Below are positions 1 through 8,587 of a DNA stretch of 49,270 nt, one piece after another (within the stretch, counting starts at the first letter, position 1; the number at the start of each line of letters is the position of its first letter). The DNA is from Burkholderiales bacterium (GTDB taxonomy: Bacteria > Pseudomonadota > Gammaproteobacteria > Burkholderiales > Burkholderiaceae_E). Where the stretch lies: the NCBI GenBank assembly GCA_029977705.1, contig JAPOKJ010000025.1, forward strand, positions 1 to 49,270, given 5' to 3'. Made by a program: the position numbers and the translations under genes. The notes under the pieces were generated by a model. The model saw only the letters and a program-made list of their open reading frames with translations, had not been told where the DNA came from and searched no databases.

Positions 1-3000
1 ACCGATTGGCCGGCCGGCACCATGAACTTGCCCTTGCCCCGGATCAGGCTGCCATCGCTGAGCCGGCATTCGCCGGCGCGGGCATCGGGAGCGCCGGCCC
101 GGCCGCGTGCCGGATATTCGCGACGATCGAAGGTGGCCGCCGACAGATGAAAGGGCAAGCCGTCGCGATGGCACACCTCGATCAACGGGGCATGGCCACC
201 CCGATAGCGGCCAGCGCCCGCGCTGCCCGGCAGCAACTCGCGGCGCAGGAACAGCAGCGGCGCATCGGCCTCGGTGATTTCGATCGGAATCATGCCGACG
301 CCGCTGGGATAGGCCGTGGCCGACAAGCCATCCTTGCCCGGTCGGGCACCCATCCCGCCGATGCCGATGCTCATCACGTTGAAGAGGGGCCCTTGCTGCG
401 CATCGGACAGGGCCAGCACCCAGATACTGCCCGCGCCCTCGGCAGGGACCTGTCCCTTCAGGGGGGCCTCGAGGCATCCGAACATGAGTTCCGGCAGCAT
501 CTGGCCGACCACATGGCGCGCCGTGACCGGCGCCGGCGGCAGCGGGTTGACGATGCAGCCCTGCGGAGCACGTACCTCGATCACGTCGAGCGAACCGGCA
601 TTGTTCGGGATGTCGGGCGCAATGACGCACTTGATGCCATATACCGCATAGGCATCGGCGTAGCACTTGGGTGAATTGATGCCATAGGCCGAGGCCGGCG
701 ATGTTCCCTCGAAATCGACCGTCAGGTGATCATGGTCGATGGTGATGGCCGCGACCAGATCGACCGGCTGGTCGTAGCCGTCGATGCGCATGCGGTGTTG
801 CCAGCGCCCGGGTTCAAGCGCGGCAATGCATTGCCGCATGGCCTGGCGCGAGACCTCGATGATGTGGTTCGACAAGCCTTCCAGATCCGGCAGCGCGAAC
901 TCATCGAGCATGGCCACGAGGCGTTTGGCGCAGGCTGCATTGCAGGCCACCAGTGACATCAGGTCGCCGCGTACCTGGAGCGGCTCGCGCACATTGCGGG
1001 CGATCATCTGCAGGAGGGTTTCGTTGGCCACGCCTTGCGAGAACAGGGGCAGGTGTGGCACCCACAGGCCTTCCTCATATACCGAGCGGGCATCGGCAGT
1101 AAAGCCGCGGCCACCGATGTCAATGACATGGCAGGTGGATGCCACCAGGGCCTGGGCCTGCCCGTTGCGAAAGACCGGGGTGACGACCACGAAATCGAAA
1201 AGATGGCCAGTGCCGCACCAGGGGTCGTTGGTGACGAAGACATCGCCGGGCTTCATGCTGTGCAGCGGGTAGCGCTCGAGGAAATGTCCGACGGCGGTGG
1301 CCATGGTGTTGACATGGCCAGGGGTACCGGTCACGGCCTGCGCGATCATGCGCCCGCGCTGGTCGTAAACACCTGCCGACAGGTCGCCCGCCTCCCGCGT
1401 AACGGCGCCAAAGGCGGTGCGCAACAAGACCTGGGCGCCTTCCTCGACCACGGCAACCAGACGGTTCCACAGGATCTGGCGGCGTACCTGCTCGCGCATG
1501 ATGTCCGAGGCTTGCAGGGCCGCATCAGACCCTGGTGCCAGGCCCTCAGCGCGAGGTTGCGCATCGCTGGCCAGGGCCTGGGGCATCGCCTCCTGTTGCT
1601 CGAGCAGCAGGTGACCATCGGCCTGCAGGCAGGCGCGCCAGTGCCGGGGCACCACGGTCGTGGTTTGATCCTCGATGATCAGTGCCGGACCCTCGATGGG
1701 CATGTCGACGGTGAGCCAATCGCGCCGCCAGCGGGCATGGTCGAGGAAGCGGCCCAGGCCGGTGTCGAACACCGCACGCGTGGACGCTTGAGCCGCCGCC
1801 GCCGCGGCAGGGGCGGCAGGCGCTGCGCCCTGCGGTGCCGACTGCGGGGCGGTGACCTCCAGGCTCCAGGTCAGGAACTCGAGGGGAACCTGCTCGATCA
1901 GCAGGCCAAACTGTTGTTGGTAGCGCTGCTCGAACTGTTTTCGCAGCTGCGCCAAGCTGTGCGCATCCAGGGTAGCGCCGGGCAGGTCCAGGCTGATTTC
2001 GTGGCCCTGGCCCTGATAGCGTGCCTCGACCTTGAAGCGGCGCCCCAGCGCCTGCCCTGGGGCAGCGGCCGCGACGATGGCAACGGCTTCGCGATCCATG
2101 CCAGCCAGCAGGACCGACAGGGCGGGCAGGTCGGGGGCGCGCTCGTCCACGCGCAGGCTGCGCACGACTTGATAAGCCACTGGTGCCAGCAGGAACCCGA
2201 GCGCCGAACCGACGCCGGCCAGATGCGGTACCACCGCCCTGCGCATGCCCAGTTTCATGGCCAGCGATGCCGCATGCAGGGGCGCGGCACCACCGAAGGC
2301 GATCAGGGTGGCCTGCTCTGTCGTCTTGCCGCGCTCGATGGCATGCACGCGCGCAGCGGCGGCCATGTTTTCCTCGACCATGTCGATGACGGCACAGGCG
2401 GACCAGGCGGCATCCAGGCCCTGGCGCGTCCCCACGGCATTCATCAGGGCCCGGTGCGCGTGGTCCTCCGACAAGGCCATGCGCCCGCCGGCGAATCCCT
2501 GCGGGTCGAGTCGGCCCAGGCATAACTGGGCATCGGTGACGGTGGGATGCGTGCCGCCGCGCTGGTAGCAGGCAGGCCCAGGAACGGAGGCGGCGCTGTG
2601 CGGCCCCACGGTGACACGACCCAACCGGTCAACTGCCGCGATCGAGCCGCCGCCGGCACCGATCTCGACCATCTCGGTGACCGGAATGCGGATGGGCAAG
2701 CCGCTGCCCTTGAGGTTTTTCCAGGCGCGGGCAACCTCGAAGCGTCGCGAATGTTCGGCCTGGCCGTCACTGATGAAGCAGATCTTGGCAGTGGTGCCGC
2801 CCATGTCGAACGACAAGGCCTGCGTCAGCCCCAGACTGCGTGCCACATGGCCGGCCAGTATGGCGCCGCCGGCCGGGCCGGATTCGACCAGGCGGATGGG
2901 AAAGCGGGAGGCGGTGTCGATGGTGGTCAGGCCACCGCCCGAGGTGACCAGGAAAATCGGGGCACGCAGCCCGCGCGAGGCCAGGTGATCGCTCAGGGCC

Positions 3001-3662
3001 TCGAGGTAGCGCTTCATCATCGGCCGCACATAGGCATTGGCCACGGTGGTGGAGAGGCGCTCGTATTCGCGGATCTCGGGACAGACCTGGCTCGACAGGC
3101 AGATGGACAGGCCGGGCAGCCGCGCCTGCAGGCGCTCGGCCACCGCCTGCTCATGGGCGGGGTTGGCATAGGCGTGCAACAGGCCGATGGCCACCGACTG
3201 GATGCCCTCTCGCTCGAGCACCTCGCAGGCCTGGTCGACATCCTCGAGCCGCAATGGCAGGTGCTCGCGGCCATCGGCCCGCATGCGGCCACGCACCGGA
3301 AGGCGCAACCAGCGCGGCACCAGCGGGCGCGGCATTTCGATGTTCAGGTCGTAGTGATCGAAGCGCTTCTCGTGGCCGGTTTCCAGCACGTCGCGAAAGC
3401 CCTCATTCACAAGGCAGGCCGTGGCTGCGCCCTTGCGCTCGATCAGTGCGTTGGTGGCCAGGGTCGTGCCGTGGATCAGCACGTCGAGCTGGTCCATGCG
3501 CAGGCCGGACTCGGCAAGCAGCGCCTCGATGGCCTGCAACATGCCGGTCTCGGGCGAGGCCGGCGTGGTCAGCACCTTGGTGCTGTGCAGGCCATGGGCG
3601 GTTTGCAGCACCGCGTCGGTAAAGGTGCCGCCGATGTCCACGGCCATTCGGTTCTGTGTCAT
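1..3662 (-). CDS. Fused HyuA-HyuB hydantoinase/5-oxoprolinase, C-terminus cut by window edge
   Basis: An open minus-strand frame runs from ATG at 3662 to the window edge without a stop (about 1,220 codons). The start reads MTQNRMAVDIGGTFTDAV, the HyuA signature, followed by HGTTLATNALIERKGA, a GPAGGA loop, DMGGTTAK and GAGGGSIA. From about residue 720 the HyuB half begins (REQVRRQILWNRLVAVVEEG) and contains GHVNTMA and NDPW motifs. The last visible residues (GKGKFMVPAGQ) lie near the usual HyuB end, so only some 30 residues should be missing. The family hydrolyses cyclic amides (5-oxoproline, hydantoins) with ATP. The single-chain layout is that of OPLAH-type 5-oxoprolinase, but the substrate cannot be read from sequence. 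It is divergent from a LysR gene, its probable regulator. Confidence 0.9.
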   Translation of the reverse strand, partial: MTQNRMAVDIGGTFTDAVLQTAHGLHSTKVLTTPASPETGMLQAIEALLAESGLRMDQLDVLIHGTTLATNALIERKGAATACLVNEGFRDVLETGHEKRFDHYDLNIEMPRPLVPRWLRLPVRGRMRADGREHLPLRLEDVDQACEVLEREGIQSVAIGLLHAYANPAHEQAVAERLQARLPGLSICLSSQVCPEIREYERLSTTVANAYVRPMMKRYLEALSDHLASRGLRAPIFLVTSGGGLTTIDTASRFPIRLVESGPAGGAILAGHVARSLGLTQALSFDMGGTTAKICFISDGQAEHSRRFEVARAWKNLKGSGLPIRIPVTEMVEIGAGGGSIAAVDRLGRVTVGPHSAASVPGPACYQRGGTHPTVTDAQLCLGRLDPQGFAGGRMALSEDHAHRALMNAVGTRQGLDAAWSACAVIDMVEENMAAAARVHAIERGKTTEQATLIAFGGAAPLHAASLAMKLGMRRAVVPHLAGVGSALGFLLAPVAYQVVRSLRVDERAPDLPALSVLLAGMDREAVAIVAAAAPGQALGRRFKVEARYQGQGHEISLDLPGATLDAHSLAQLRKQFEQRYQQQFGLLIEQVPLEFLTWSLEVTAPQSAPQGAAPAAPAAAAAAQASTRAVFDTGLGRFLDHARWRRDWLTVDMPIEGPALIIEDQTTTVVPRHWRACLQADGHLLLEQQEAMPQALASDAQPRAEGLAPGSDAALQASDIMREQVRRQILWNRLVAVVEEGAQVLLRTAFGAVTREAGDLSAGVYDQRGRMIAQAVTGTPGHVNTMATAVGHFLERYPLHSMKPGDVFVTNDPWCGTGHLFDFVVVTPVFRNGQAQALVASTCHVIDIGGRGFTADARSVYEEGLWVPHLPLFSQGVANETLLQMIARNVREPLQVRGDLMSLVACNAACAKRLVAMLDEFALPDLEGLSNHIIEVSRQAMRQCIAALEPGRWQHRMRIDGYDQPVDLVAAITIDHDHLTVDFEGTSPASAYGINSPKCYADAYAVYGIKCVIAPDIPNNAGSLDVIEVRAPQGCIVNPLPPAPVTARHVVGQMLPELMFGCLEAPLKGQVPAEGAGSIWVLALSDAQQGPLFNVMSIGIGGMGARPGKDGLSATAYPSGVGMIPIEITEADAPLLFLRRELLPGSAGAGRYRGGHAPLIEVCHRDGLPFHLSAATFDRREYPARGRAGAPDARAGECRLSDGSLIRGKGKFMVPAGQS

Positions 3663-3697
3663 GGCCCCAGTGTAGGCAGAGGAATGCATGACTGCAA

Positions 3698-3715
3698 TTC
3701 ATTTGGTGGCATGAA
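3698..3715. promoter_or_regulatory. Candidate LysR-type operator between divergent genes
   Basis: TTCAT-N8-ATGAA is a perfect 5-bp inverted repeat in the 87-bp space between the oxoprolinase start (3662) and the LysR start (3750). It fits the T-N11-A spacing typical of LTTR boxes. Location and symmetry are seen; binding is inferred. Confidence 0.4.
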
Positions 3716-3749
3716 AATAAGCTATGGTTATGGGACAGGAGATGCATCC

Positions 3750-4673
3750 ATGCCGGTTCAGAACCCTTACGAAATCCTTGTGGCCCTGGCCGAATGCGGT
3801 TCGCTGAGCGCTGCGGCTCGCCGCCTGAAGATCACCCAGCCAGGCATGACCAAGGCCTTGCAGCGGCTCGAGTTCGATCTGGGCGCCCCCTTGGTCGAAC
3901 GCAGTGCCCGGGGCATGCATTTCACGGTCTTCGGCAATGCGGTGCTCGGCCATGCACGGCTGATCGATGCCACCCTGGACAAGGTGCGCGAGGAGTTGCG
4001 CCAGTTGCGCGGCGAGCAGGAAGGGCGGATTGCGATGGCGGTCTCGCATGCGGCCTGCGGGGTCCTGCTGCCGCAGGTGCTGCGCCGCTTTCGCGACAAC
4101 TGGCCGAGCGTCTTCGTGCGCGTGGCGGCCGGGGTGTTTCCGGGCCTGCTGGTGCCCTTGCGCGAGGGCCGGATCGACCTGGCGGTGGTGCCTCTGCCCA
4201 ATCATCCCCTGCCTGCGGAATTTGACCAGCAGCCGCTGATGACCACCCGCCTGTCGGTGGTGGCGCGACAAGGCCATCCCCTGGCGCGCGCAACCCGCCT
4301 GAGCGAACTGGCCGGCGCCGACTGGGTCTTGCCCGGGATCGAGAGCGGGTCGGGGCGGGCGCTGAGCGAGGCCTTTGCCCGCCATGCCCTGGGCTCGCCG
4401 CACTGCCTGACGGTATGTGAGAGCCTGACCGCGATGCAGGCCCTGATCGGCGCCAGCGATGCCCTGGGCGTGATGCCCGCGGATGAGGCGCCGCTGGCCT
4501 TGTTCGCAAGGCCAGGGTTGACCGCGCTGAAGCTGAAGGAAACCGTACAGGGCCCGCACCTGCACCTGATCTCGCGGGCCGGCGCCCAGCAGACGCCGGC
4601 ACTGCGACGGCTGTGCGCGCTGTTCGTGGACGAGGCCCAATCCATGGCCCGGACGGATGGGCGGCTAGACTGA
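3750..4673 (+). CDS. LysR-family transcriptional regulator
   Basis: A 307-residue LTTR of normal length. The N-terminal winged HTH reads GSLSAAARRLKITQPGMTKALQRLE (about residues 14-38, shown in part), followed by a coiled linker and a periplasmic-binding-like effector domain from about residue 90. The ATG at 3750 is chosen because ACAGGAG lies 8 bases upstream; an in-frame ATG at 3711 exists but has no Shine-Dalgarno sequence. It is divergent from the oxoprolinase and is followed in the same direction by a kynureninase-family gene and a Bug protein, so it probably controls this catabolic cluster in response to a pathway compound. The ligand is unknown. Confidence 0.9.
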   Translation: MPVQNPYEILVALAECGSLSAAARRLKITQPGMTKALQRLEFDLGAPLVERSARGMHFTVFGNAVLGHARLIDATLDKVREELRQLRGEQEGRIAMAVSHAACGVLLPQVLRRFRDNWPSVFVRVAAGVFPGLLVPLREGRIDLAVVPLPNHPLPAEFDQQPLMTTRLSVVARQGHPLARATRLSELAGADWVLPGIESGSGRALSEAFARHALGSPHCLTVCESLTAMQALIGASDALGVMPADEAPLALFARPGLTALKLKETVQGPHLHLISRAGAQQTPALRRLCALFVDEAQSMARTDGRLD

Positions 4674-4707
4674 ATCGGGGCAGGGCGGTGCTGCCACGCG
4701 GGTTCAT

Positions 4708-4755
4708 GCCCATGAATGCCGGTCATGGGCTGCAACTTGCGCCGCACACCGGCAT
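4708..4755 (+). promoter_or_regulatory. Structured leader (hairpin with possible pseudoknot) before kynureninase-like gene
   Basis: GCCCATGA (4708-4715) and TCATGGGC (4723-4730) form a perfect 8-bp stem with a 7-base loop. Loop plus first stem base ATGCCGGT (4716-4723) is exactly complementary to ACCGGCAT (4748-4755), permitting a pseudoknot or a competing stem. It sits in the 109-base gap before the ATG at 4783. It could be a cis-acting leader, a LysR operator, or the LysR terminator; no U-tract follows. Complementarity is seen; function is inferred. Confidence 0.35.
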
Positions 4756-4782
4756 GCAAGATCATCGGACTCATGCCAAGCG

Positions 4783-6009
4783 ATGAACCGTCCCGCCCCG
4801 ATGCTGCGCGCCCACTGTGAGCCCCTGGACAGCCTCGACCCGCTGACGGCGCTGCGCCGCCAGTTTGTCTGGGACGAGCCGCAGCGACTGCGCTTCGATG
4901 GCAATTCGATCGGTCCCATGAGCCTGCAGGCGCGTCAGGCCTTCGATCTCGTGGCCTCACAGTGGCATGAGCAGGCCCGCTTTGGCTGGAGCCGCTGCGG
5001 CTGGTTCGAGGCGCCGCTGCGCATGGGCGACAAGCTGGGTGTGCTGCTGGGCGCCGGCGAGGGGCAGGTCGTCGTCTGCGACAGCACCTCCCTGAACCTG
5101 CACAAGGCCTTGTCCCTGGCCATGACGGCCCGGCCCGGCGGCGGGGTGGTCCTGATGCAGGCCGGCGGTTTCCCGACCGATGAGTACGTGGCCCAGGGCC
5201 TGTGTCTGCCCACGTCGGGTTTCACGCTCGAGCGTCTGGCGGGCGACGAGCAGGCGCTCATGGCGCGCCTGGCGCGCGGGGGTGTGGCCATCCTGTGTCT
5301 GTCGCACACGGACTACCGCAGCGGCGAGCGGCTGGACATGGCGCGGCTTTGCGAGCAGGCGCGCCAGTGCGGCGCCCTGACCCTGTTCGACCTGTCCCAC
5401 TCGGCGGGTGCGGGCGCACTCTTTCTTGATGACTGCGGCGTCGACTTTGCCGTCGGTTGCGGCTACAAGTACCTGGGCGGGGGGCCGGGCGCTCCCGGCT
5501 TCCTGTATGTGGCCCGCCGCCATCAGCATCTGCACCGGCCCGCGCCCTGGGGCTGGATGGGTCATGAAAACCCGCTGGCCTTCGAGAGCGACTACAAGGC
5601 CCACCCTGGCATGCGCGCGCATCTGGTCGGCACGCCGGGCGTGATCGCCAACGTGGTGATGGAGGCGGCCCTTGACCACTGGCTGGGCCTGGACCTGGCC
5701 GCCTTGTGGGTTCGGCGCGCGGCGCTTGCCAAGACCTTCATTGCGACGCTGGACGCCCTGCTGCCCGATACCGGCCTGCAACTGGTCACGCCCCGCGAAG
5801 CGCAGCGGCAGGGCGGGTTCCTGGCCCTGCGCCACCCCGATGCGGCGGCCCTGGTCGAGCGCTTCGAGCAGGCCGGCCTGATCATCAGTCATCGCCCTCC
5901 GGATGTGATGCGCTTTGCCATCAGCCCGCTGGTGCACCGCCATGTCGATGTGTTCGATGCCCTGGTCCTGCTGGGCGCGCAGATGCGCGGCAGGACCGTT
6001 CCCCTTTGA
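4783..6009 (+). CDS. kynU: Kynureninase-family PLP enzyme
   Basis: This 408-residue protein matches the length and motifs of kynureninase, which cleaves kynurenine or 3-hydroxykynurenine to anthranilate(s) and alanine. It has GNSIGP near residue 40, the PLP phosphate loop around CDSTSLNLHK (99-108), FPTD (130-133), the PLP aspartate in LFDLSHSAG (D203) and the Schiff-base lysine in GCGYKYLGGGPGAPG (K229). No kynA or kynB lies beside it. Instead it sits between a LysR gene and a Bug-type binding protein, next to an oxoprolinase, so its real substrate may be a related beta-keto amino acid. No strong Shine-Dalgarno sequence precedes the ATG at 4783; ATG at 4801 is an alternative. Confidence 0.85.
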   Translation: MNRPAPMLRAHCEPLDSLDPLTALRRQFVWDEPQRLRFDGNSIGPMSLQARQAFDLVASQWHEQARFGWSRCGWFEAPLRMGDKLGVLLGAGEGQVVVCDSTSLNLHKALSLAMTARPGGGVVLMQAGGFPTDEYVAQGLCLPTSGFTLERLAGDEQALMARLARGGVAILCLSHTDYRSGERLDMARLCEQARQCGALTLFDLSHSAGAGALFLDDCGVDFAVGCGYKYLGGGPGAPGFLYVARRHQHLHRPAPWGWMGHENPLAFESDYKAHPGMRAHLVGTPGVIANVVMEAALDHWLGLDLAALWVRRAALAKTFIATLDALLPDTGLQLVTPREAQRQGGFLALRHPDAAALVERFEQAGLIISHRPPDVMRFAISPLVHRHVDVFDALVLLGAQMRGRTVPL

Positions 6010-6031
6010 TGCCCTTACTCGAGGAGTTCCT

Positions 6032-7024
6032 GTGAAACCCTTTTCCGCACCGCTTCGCCGCTTCCTGCGCCACGGCCTTGCCCTGGCCCTGGGCGGCTTG
6101 ATGCTTCCGCTGGCCCAGGCCGCCGACTACACCGGCACCGTCAAGGTGCTGGTCGGCTTTCCGCCAGGCGGTGCCACGGATGTGGTGGCGCGCACCCTGG
6201 CCGACCGGCTCAAGGATGTGCTGGGTCAGCCCGTGATCGTGGAGAACAAGGGAGGCGCCGGCGGCATGATCGCCACGCAACAGCTCAAGGCCTCGCCTGC
6301 CGATGGTTCGGTGGTCATGCTGACCATCGACCACACCCATGTGATGATTCCCCTGACCTTCAAGTCGCCGGGCTACGATCCCCTCAAGGACTTCACGCCG
6401 ATCGCTGGCGTGGCCAGCTATTACAACGTGCTGGCTGTCTCGGGCACGCTGGGCGTCAAGTCTCTGGGTGAGTTCGGCAACTGGGTCAAGGCCAATCCTG
6501 CCAAGGTCAGTTTTGGCGTGCCGGCTGCGGGCAGCGTCCCGCAGTTTGCCTCGTTGATCGTGGGCAAGGCGCTCGGTGTGAAGGATCCGGTGGTGGTGCC
6601 CTACAAGGGTGGTGCGCCGCTGGTGCAGGACCTGCTGGGCGGGCAGGTGCCAGCCGCCTTCGGTTCACTGACCGAGTACATCGAATTGCATCGCGCCGGC
6701 AAGGCCCAGGTCCTGGCAGTCTCGGGTACCACCCGTGCCAAGGCTGCACCGGACATCCCGACCTTCCAGGAGCTGGGCCTGAAAGGCGTGGACAAGAACC
6801 CCTGGCTGGCCTTCGTCGGTCCCAGGGACATGCCGCGCGAATTCGTCGACCGCTTCTCGCGGGCGGTGGCCTCGGTGCTGGCCCAGCCGGACGTGGTCGA
6901 GCGTCTGGCCAAGCTGGGCAATGTGGCCTCGTACGCGCCCGGCGCTGAACTGCAGGACTGGATCAGCCAGGCCAGCGCGCACTGGGGCCCGGTGATCCGC
7001 GACTCCGGCTACCAGTTGCAGTAA
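6032..7024 (+). CDS. Bug-family (TctC-like) periplasmic solute-binding protein
   Basis: A 330-residue exported binding protein. The GTG start at 6032 is chosen because GAGGAG lies 5 bases upstream and it yields a signal peptide (basic MKPFSAPLRRFLRH, hydrophobic core, cleavage after PLAQA). The mature part begins with the Bug hallmark VKVLVGFPPGGATDVVARTL and continues with the family's VENKGGAGG motif. Bug proteins are greatly expanded in Burkholderiales and bind carboxylates or small organic acids, often without a dedicated permease; none is visible here. It follows the kynureninase-family gene by 22 bases and is probably cotranscribed with it. The ligand is unknown. Confidence 0.9.
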   Translation: MKPFSAPLRRFLRHGLALALGGLMLPLAQAADYTGTVKVLVGFPPGGATDVVARTLADRLKDVLGQPVIVENKGGAGGMIATQQLKASPADGSVVMLTIDHTHVMIPLTFKSPGYDPLKDFTPIAGVASYYNVLAVSGTLGVKSLGEFGNWVKANPAKVSFGVPAAGSVPQFASLIVGKALGVKDPVVVPYKGGAPLVQDLLGGQVPAAFGSLTEYIELHRAGKAQVLAVSGTTRAKAAPDIPTFQELGLKGVDKNPWLAFVGPRDMPREFVDRFSRAVASVLAQPDVVERLAKLGNVASYAPGAELQDWISQASAHWGPVIRDSGYQLQ

Positions 7025-7025
7025 C

Positions 7026-8570
7026 TCAGTCTTCTTTCTTGAGCGCCGGGAACAGGATGACGTCCCGGATGCTCGGGCTGTCGGTCAGCAGCATCACCAG
7101 ACGGTCGATGCCGATGCCGCAGCCCCCGGTCGGCGGCAGGCCGTACTCCAGGGCCCGGATGTAGTCGGCATCGAAGAACATCGCCTCTTCGTCGCCGGCG
7201 TCCTTGGCTTCGACCTGCTTGTGAAAGCGCTGCGCCTGATCCTCGGGGTCGTTCAGCTCTGAAAAGCCGTTGGCCATCTCGCGGCCGGTGATGAACAGCT
7301 CGAAGCGTTCGGTGATCTCGGTATGCGTGTCGGAGGCACGCGCCAGCGGCGAAACCTCGACCGGGTAATCGATGATGAAGGTCGGCTGGATCAGCAGGCT
7401 TTCCGCGGTTTCCTCGAACAAGGCCAGCTGCAGGGCGCCCAGGCCGGCGTTGCGCAGATTGGGTGCGTTCAGGTCGGCTCCCTTGCGCTTGAGCTGCTGG
7501 CGGACGAATTCGATCTCCTCCAGCTGGGCCTCCTGGTACTCAGGCGCGTACTTGACGATCGCCTGCACGATGGTGAGACGGTCGAAAGGCTTGCCCAGGT
7601 CGATGCTGTGGCCCTGGTAGTTCAGTTCCGTCTTGCCGTTGGTGGCCAGCGCAGCATCGCGGATGATCGCCTCGGTGAAGTCCATCAGCCACCGGTAATC
7701 GGTGTAGGCCGCATAGAACTCCATCATCGTGAATTCAGGGTTGTGGCGCGGGCTGATGCCTTCGTTGCGGAAATTGCGATTGACCTCGAAGACGCGGTCG
7801 AAGCCACCGACCACCAGCCGCTTCAGATACAGCTCGGGGGCGATGCGCAGGAACATCTGCTGGTCCAGCGCGTTGTGGTGGGTGATGAAGGGCTTGGCCG
7901 CCGCACCGCCCGGTATCGGGTGCAGCATCGGGGTCTCCACCTCGAGAAAGCCATTGGCCACCATGAAGTTGCGGATCGCGTTGATGGCCCTGGAGCGCAT
8001 CGCGAAACGCTGCCGTGTCTCCTCGCTGACGATGAGATCGACATAGCGCTGGCGATAACGCACTTCCTGGTCGGCCAGGCCGTGGAACTTGTCTGGCAGC
8101 GGGCGCAGCGACTTGGACAGCAGCCGCACCTTGGCGCAGCGCACCGACAACTCACCCTTCATGGTCTTGAACAGCACACCCTCGGCGGCCAGGATGTCGC
8201 CCAGGTCCCAGTGCTTGAACGCCTCGTGCGCCTCGGTGCCCACGCCTTCGTCATTGAGCCAAAGCTGCATGCGGCCCGTGGTGTCCTGCAAGGTCGCAAA
8301 GCTGGCCTTGCCCTGGACGCGCTTGAGCATCATGCGGCCGCTGATGCTGACCTGGATCTTCTCGGCCTCGAGCTGCTCGCGGCTCTTTTCGTGATGCATG
8401 TCGATCAGGCCCTGCGCGAAGTCGGCCGGGCGGTAATCGTTGGGGAAGGGCTGGCCCTTCTTGCGCAGTTCGGCCAGCTTGTGACGGCGTTCGGCGATGA
8501 TCTGGTTCTCGTCCTGGGGGACGGCCGCTTCGGTGCCTGCTTCGGGCGCCTTGCCGGAGGGTTTGTTCAT
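7026..8570 (-). CDS. lysS: Lysyl-tRNA synthetase (class II)
   Basis: A 514-residue LysRS that charges tRNA-Lys. The N-terminal anticodon-binding OB fold ([19 protein letters not shown]) is followed by the class II core with motif 2 ([20 protein letters not shown]) and motif 3 ([15 protein letters not shown]). Start [12 protein letters not shown] at 8570 is chosen because an upstream AAGAGA site fits and the gene follows prfB by 17 bases, the conserved prfB-lysS arrangement also found in E. coli. The first 30 residues are charged and variable. Its stop is 1 base from the stop of the convergent Bug gene. Confidence 0.97.
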   Translation of the reverse strand: MNKPSGKAPEAGTEAAVPQDENQIIAERRHKLAELRKKGQPFPNDYRPADFAQGLIDMHHEKSREQLEAEKIQVSISGRMMLKRVQGKASFATLQDTTGRMQLWLNDEGVGTEAHEAFKHWDLGDILAAEGVLFKTMKGELSVRCAKVRLLSKSLRPLPDKFHGLADQEVRYRQRYVDLIVSEETRQRFAMRSRAINAIRNFMVANGFLEVETPMLHPIPGGAAAKPFITHHNALDQQMFLRIAPELYLKRLVVGGFDRVFEVNRNFRNEGISPRHNPEFTMMEFYAAYTDYRWLMDFTEAIIRDAALATNGKTELNYQGHSIDLGKPFDRLTIVQAIVKYAPEYQEAQLEEIEFVRQQLKRKGADLNAPNLRNAGLGALQLALFEETAESLLIQPTFIIDYPVEVSPLARASDTHTEITERFELFITGREMANGFSELNDPEDQAQRFHKQVEAKDAGDEEAMFFDADYIRALEYGLPPTGGCGIGIDRLVMLLTDSPSIRDVILFPALKKED

Positions 8571-8587
8571 GAAAATCTCTTGGGGGG

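Noticed and set aside
1035-3750. Long plus-strand open frames (1035-2525 and the 5' part of 2547-4673)
   Set aside because: They are antisense shadows of the oxoprolinase gene in GC-rich DNA; translations are low-complexity Gly/Gln/His-rich with no motifs. Only the part from 3750 is real (LysR).
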